DNA of 64,000 bases. Origin: Curvularia sp. ZM96 (Eukaryota; Ascomycota; Dothideomycetes; Pleosporales; Pleosporaceae). Every line of letters starts with the position of its first letter. The stretch's first letter is position 1. The notes under the pieces are model-generated. The model worked only from the letters and a program-made list of their open reading frames with translations. It had not been told where the DNA came from and made no database searches. The translations under genes were made by a program, and so were the position numbers. Shown piece by piece: positions 59,802-64,000 of this stretch. The stretch lies in contig JAJGBQ010000007.1 in assembly GCA_022457065.1 (NCBI GenBank), positions 1,984,001 to 2,048,000 of the forward strand, read 5' to 3'.

Positions 59802-60851
59802 CTAACCATCTCTATCCAAGAGTTCTCTTGCAGCAATGATTTCTGCCTCCTCGTAGCCCTGCCATCCCTTCTTGCCAGACTTGTAGTTGCGAATCATTTC
59901 CGCTAGCTTGTTGGTCGCAATCTCCTCTAGTTTCTGGATAACCTGGAGACTGGGCAGGGACACGTCGTCCGTGTCGTCTTGGGCGTTGCGCTTAGTGGTT
60001 GCTGATGAGGATGCGGGGTCCGAGAGTATCGTGTTGAGCTTGGATGTGAGGAGCTTGAGACTGTAGTAGCCGCGTAGATACGAATCGTTGAGCTCGACGG
60101 AGCGGCAAAAGTGCTTGAGTGCGAGGGCGAGAGAGGACATGTTGGGTGGGTTGTTAGTGGCGGTGGAGAGGTAGTGTAATGTTGCAATGTGGGCGTGCGC
60201 CTATGGAGGGTCAGCATGCTATTTCCAGAGAGAAGGCTGTGGGTGAGGCTAGATGGGACAACTCACAGTCCAGGCATTGGGTGTGATGAGCAGCACCTCT
60301 TCTGCACAGAAAATGGCCTGCCCCCAGGCGCCGGTGCTGGCGTACAGCTCACTGGCTTCAGCCCAGGCCTCGGCGTCCGTGGGGCTGATGTGCAACAGTG
60401 CCGTCACAGCAGTAATGGCATCATTTGTCCTCCCCAGTGCCTTGAGCACGGCTACTCTCCGCTTTCGGATACTCATGTTGGTGGGGTCGTCCTTGAGGAT
60501 CTTCTCATATGCGGCAAACACCTTTTCTAGGTCGGCGTCGGACTTGGACGTGGCCTCATTGTAGATGCCGCGCAGGGTGATGATGCGCTCGTTCTGGTCG
60601 CCAAACCGCGCCTCGAGACGCTGCAGCAACTGAAGCGCCGCCTTCTCGTCACCGGTGCGCAGGGTGGACAGGAACAGGTTCTCGTGGATGGTCCATGTCT
60701 CCGGGGTTTCCCGAGAGAAGAGGAGAGAGAGCGGCCAGGGTAGCGATGATGTGGGTGACGACGACAGGACGCGGGGCGCTTTTTGTGAGAGGGCAAGGGC
60801 CGTCGAGGGTGGTATTTGCGAGGGCGGCGAGAGCAGATTGGCTTGTGACAT
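59802..60851 (-). CDS. EMC2: ER membrane protein complex subunit 2
   Basis: Exons: 60851-60267 and 60200-59802, giving 327 residues. The ATG at 60851 (context AGTCATGTC) is preferred; an in-frame extension upstream lacks homology. TPR-type helix pairs cover about residues 60-250 (ALQLLQRLEARFGDQNERI, FAAYEKILKDDPTNMSIRKR, AEASELYASTGAWGQAIFC). The EMC2 hallmark region AHAHIATLHYLSTA follows, then a C-terminal helix. EMC2 is the cytosolic TPR scaffold of the EMC, which inserts tail-anchored and multi-pass membrane proteins into the ER. The length is close to other fungal EMC2. It is divergent from AP-3 delta. Confidence 0.93.
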
Positions 60852-61231
60852 GACTGCAATCCGAGTGAAGGTCGGCGTCCGGCGATGGGCTGCTAGGTGG
60901 ACCGTGGAGTTGAGCTGTGCTGGAGGCCCTGTCCTAGCTCCGTCGGCGAAACTAGCGTCTCCGCTGTAGGTAATCGACAACCGCACCTCGCGACCTTGGC
61001 TTGTCGCCAGACCAGACAGACGCCGCCAGAGAGACAAGAAAGCCAGCTGGGACAAGCCACGTTACCCTCCGCCCGAGTCGACGCCCTCAGTCATCACCAC
61101 CCTCATGCTTGCCCAATCCCAATGATCATGCCTGCTGGCCCACCATCAGACGCTCCCGCCAAACTACCCCTCCTCGTGCGCTTCCATACCTCGACACCCG
61201 ACGGCGCCTGGTCGCTTGACCGCCTTCCAAG
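60852..61231. promoter_or_regulatory. Shared divergent promoter of EMC2 and AP-3 delta
   Basis: A 380-bp spacer lies between two start codons pointing away from each other. It contains ATGs at 61122 and 61128 that are out of frame with AP-3 delta and would be upstream ORFs if transcribed. No clear TATA box. Confidence 0.5.
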
Positions 61232-64000
61232 ATGTAGGCCTTACAGTACACTGCCGGCGGCTGCAGCAGGCGTAGCTAATCGGCGCGCAGGTTCGAGAAA
61301 TCACTCTTCGACCTCATTCGAGGCCTGCGCAACCACAAGGGCAACGAGCGCGAGTACATTGCCGAGAGCATAAAAGAATGCCGCAAGGAAATCCGCACAA
61401 ACGACATGGACCTCAAGGCCACGGCCCTCATGAAGCTCACCTACCTCGAAATGTTTGGCCACGACATGTCTTGGGCCAGTTTCAACGTCCTCGAAGTCAT
61501 GTCGAGCTCCAAGTTTAAGCAAAAGCGCACGGGGTATCTGGCCGCTGTGCAGAGCTTCCGTAGGGACACCGAGGTTTTGGTGCTGGCAGAGAACCAGCTG
61601 AAAAAGGACATTATGAGTTCGAGCCCGCAGTACATTGCTCTCCCGCTTGGCGCCATCCCACATGTCATCAATCCGAGCATGGCCAACTCGGTCCTGTCCG
61701 ATTTGATACCCCGATTAACCCACTCCCACGCCATGGTCCGAAAGAAGACAGTCGTCACGCTCTACAGGCTGGCTCTAGTTTATCCCGAGACGCTGCGACC
61801 AGCATGGCCAAAGATCAAGGAACGCTTGTTGGACGACGGTGAGGATCCAAGTGTAACAGCTGCCATTGTCAACGTTGTGTGCGAGCTGGGATGGAGGCGA
61901 CCACAGGATTTCCTGCCGCTGGCACCTAGGTTATTTGATCTGTTGGTCGAAGGTGGAAACAACTGGATGGCCATTAAGCTTATTAAACTTGTAAGTGCCG
62001 TGCTATCGAGGCACCGCTACCGTACATCGCTAACAGCATCCAGTTTGCGACGCTGACCCCGTTGGAGCCCCGACTAATCAAAAAGCTACTCCCTCCTCTC
62101 ACCAAGATTATCCGAGAAACGTCTGCCATGTCCTTGCTGTACGAGTGTATCAGTGGTATTATCCAGGGCGGCATCCTAGAAGCCGTAGAAGGCACCTCAG
62201 AAGGCGAAGAGGTCGCGAAGCTATGCGTTGGCAAATTACGCGGCATGATGATAATAGAGGGTGATGCAAATTGTAAGCTAAAGTACACTGAAATGAAAAG
62301 TTCCATGTCTCATCAATCCACAGTAAAATACGTTGCGTTGCTCGCCTTCGAAAAGATTGTCATCTCCCACCCATATCTGGTTGCACAGCAGCAGGATGTC
62401 ATTCTTGAATGCATTGACGACCCCGACATTTCAATACGGATGCGGGCTCTGGACCTTGTCGTTGGCATGGTCAACGCGGATAACCTCACAGCCATTGTAG
62501 GACGACTGATGCGACAACTCCGTAATGCGCCGATTGCCACGGCCGCACACGACCCCAACAACGACCGAGGTAGGATGGCTGGAATCACACCTTATGGTGA
62601 CGATGATTCAGATGCGGAAGAGCATTTGCCGCATCATGAGCAAAAATCAGATCAACCACCACCTTTGCCAGACGATTACCGCACAAGCGTGATTCGTAGA
62701 ATTCTTGAAATGTGCTCGCGGGACACGTACAGCAACATTAGCGATTTCGAGTGGTACATTGATGTTCTTACCCAGCTTGTCCGCGTATCCCCTGCTACAA
62801 AGGCAACCTCGGTCATGGAGGAGGAGGAAGAGTCTGAGCACGTTGACGAGATTGGCGCTGGTATTGGGCTCGAGCTACAAAACGTCGCTGTTCGGGTGAA
62901 GAGTGTTCGGCCAGAAGCTGTCGAGGCTGCACAGTCACTTGTCCTAGTTGATCGCCGAGACCAGATGTTTCCTGCTTCTGGCAACGGCGGGCAAGGCGTG
63001 CTCGAGTACGCTGGGTGGCTGGTGGGCGAGTATGCCCGCTACCTTAGTCGGCCGGAACCTGTCATGACCTCCCTCTTACACCCCACTTCGCTCCAGCTGC
63101 CTTCGAAAACGCTTGCCATATACCTGCAGGCGATACCCAAGGTCTTCTCCAGCATGGCTGGTAACGACCAAATATCATGGACCCCAGAACGCAAGACGCT
63201 AATGTCTCTTCTCATGGCGCGGATCGTCCACTTCTTAGAGCCGTTATCTACGCACCCTAGCCTCGAGGTGCAGGAACGTGCAGTCGAGTATCTGGAACTA
63301 ATGCGCCTTGCCGCAGAAGCTGCGTCGGGCACTGCTGCTAGCGCGGACCAGGGCGAGTTTACTGATCCGCCCTTGCTGCTTACCCAGGCTATTCCTGCCC
63401 TCTTTTCTGGGGCCGAACTGAATCCTGTAGCCCCTGGCGCACAGCGAAAGGTTCCCATCCCAGAAGACCTGGACCTTGATACACCCATCAACCCAAATCT
63501 GCAACATCTCCTCTCTGCAGCTGACGCAGAAGGTTTCGAGACGGAAGAAGACGATGTGTATGCCGCATACTCGGAACCAGTCGCAGCCTCCACAGAACCG
63601 ACCGCCGTTGCAGCAGCACCAGCGGCAGACCGCCTCGATGGCTCACAAAGGGAGCCAGCATCTTATCAGAACGCTACAGAAGACGAGTATCTGGATCCGG
63701 ACATTCTTGCCCGCCGAAGAGCGGAGCGCAAAGAGCGATACAAAGACGACCCCTTTTACATCGATCCTGAAGCAGATAGAGACAGTGGAGCTGTTACACC
63801 CTTGAGCAGAATTGTCCGTGACGGAAACAGAGAAAACAACGAGCTCGATATCGATTCCATTCCGATCATGGAGCTCAATCTTGACAGCAAAGGCTCTTCC
63901 TCGGAACATCTTCCACGATCACGAAGTCCACGGAAACCTGCGCGCAAAGTGGACATCATGGGCGACGAGACACTTGGTCCTATTGCATCAGATGCTGCTT
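61232..64000 (+). CDS. APL5: AP-3 complex subunit delta, 5' part, cut by window end
   Basis: Exons: 61232-61233, 61291-61990, 62044-62272 and 62324 onward, with about 1650 bases of exon 4 visible. The start codon is split: AT in the first exon and G after a 57-nt intron (donor GTAGGC, branch GCTAAT, acceptor GCGCAG). This yields MFEKSLFDLIRGLRNHKGNE, the conserved family start. An in-frame TGA lies four codons upstream of the AT, and without splicing the codon after ATG is TAG. Residues 1 to about 560 are the HEAT-repeat adaptin trunk (YLEMFGHDMSWASFNVLE, MANSVLSDLIPRL, HAMVRKKTVVTLYRL). A linker follows, with the conserved DEYLDPDILARRRAERKERYKDDPFYID split here around residue 715. AP-3 sorts cargo from Golgi/endosomes to the vacuole. 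Confidence 0.92.

Noticed and set aside
1..64000. CRISPR arrays, operons and bacterial ribosome binding sites
   Set aside because: The window is fungal nuclear DNA with spliceosomal introns, so these features do not apply and none were seen.

Overview
The window is nuclear DNA of a filamentous ascomycete, most likely a Dothideomycete of the order Pleosporales. The reasons are short introns (41-60 nt) with GTRNGT donors and CTAAC/CTGAC branch points, compact single-copy housekeeping genes, a pogo/Fot1-type transposase, and a decayed copy of an F-box-like family that I know as multi-copy in Pleosporales. The order-level call is inference.

Left arm (1 to about 10 kb) is gene-poor and accessory in character. 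It opens inside a pogo/Fot1-like transposase, followed by an intact five-exon UstYa/DUF3328-family gene (minus strand). Divergently from it lies a 76-residue secreted, eight-cysteine peptide with a Lys-Arg processing site. Next come a small gene broken by a one-base frameshift (5.9-6.3 kb) and a secreted protein with two copies of a six-cysteine module (8.95-9.53 kb). The UstYa-like enzyme beside a Kex2-type cysteine-rich precursor is the best candidate here for an undescribed system: a peptide-modifying (RiPP-like) or effector locus.

The core (10-44 kb) is conserved. In order it holds a single-pass membrane protein, a YOR1-type ABC transporter, ornithine aminotransferase, a HAD phosphatase, a Mug190/tricalbin-like lipid-transfer protein, RSA4/Notchless, MSH4, a tRNA-Gly, HIS1, eIF3j (HCR1), mevalonate kinase (ERG12), PXR1 and palF/RIM8. 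I worked out exon structures base by base. Several conserved protein ends become visible only after splicing very small exons (eIF3j, PXR1, HIS1).

The right arm (44-64 kb) has larger spacers, an F-box-like pseudogene, a CSC1/TMEM63-like channel, a 942-residue disordered Met/Gly/Gln-rich protein, EMC2, and the 5' part of AP-3 delta adaptin. The AP-3 delta start codon appears to be split by an intron (AT|G). EMC2 and AP-3 delta share a 380-bp divergent promoter.

The conserved genes serve unrelated pathways (arginine/ornithine, histidine, mevalonate, ribosome and translation factors, meiosis, membrane traffic, pH sensing) and do not form a cluster. Only the left arm looks like a functional association.
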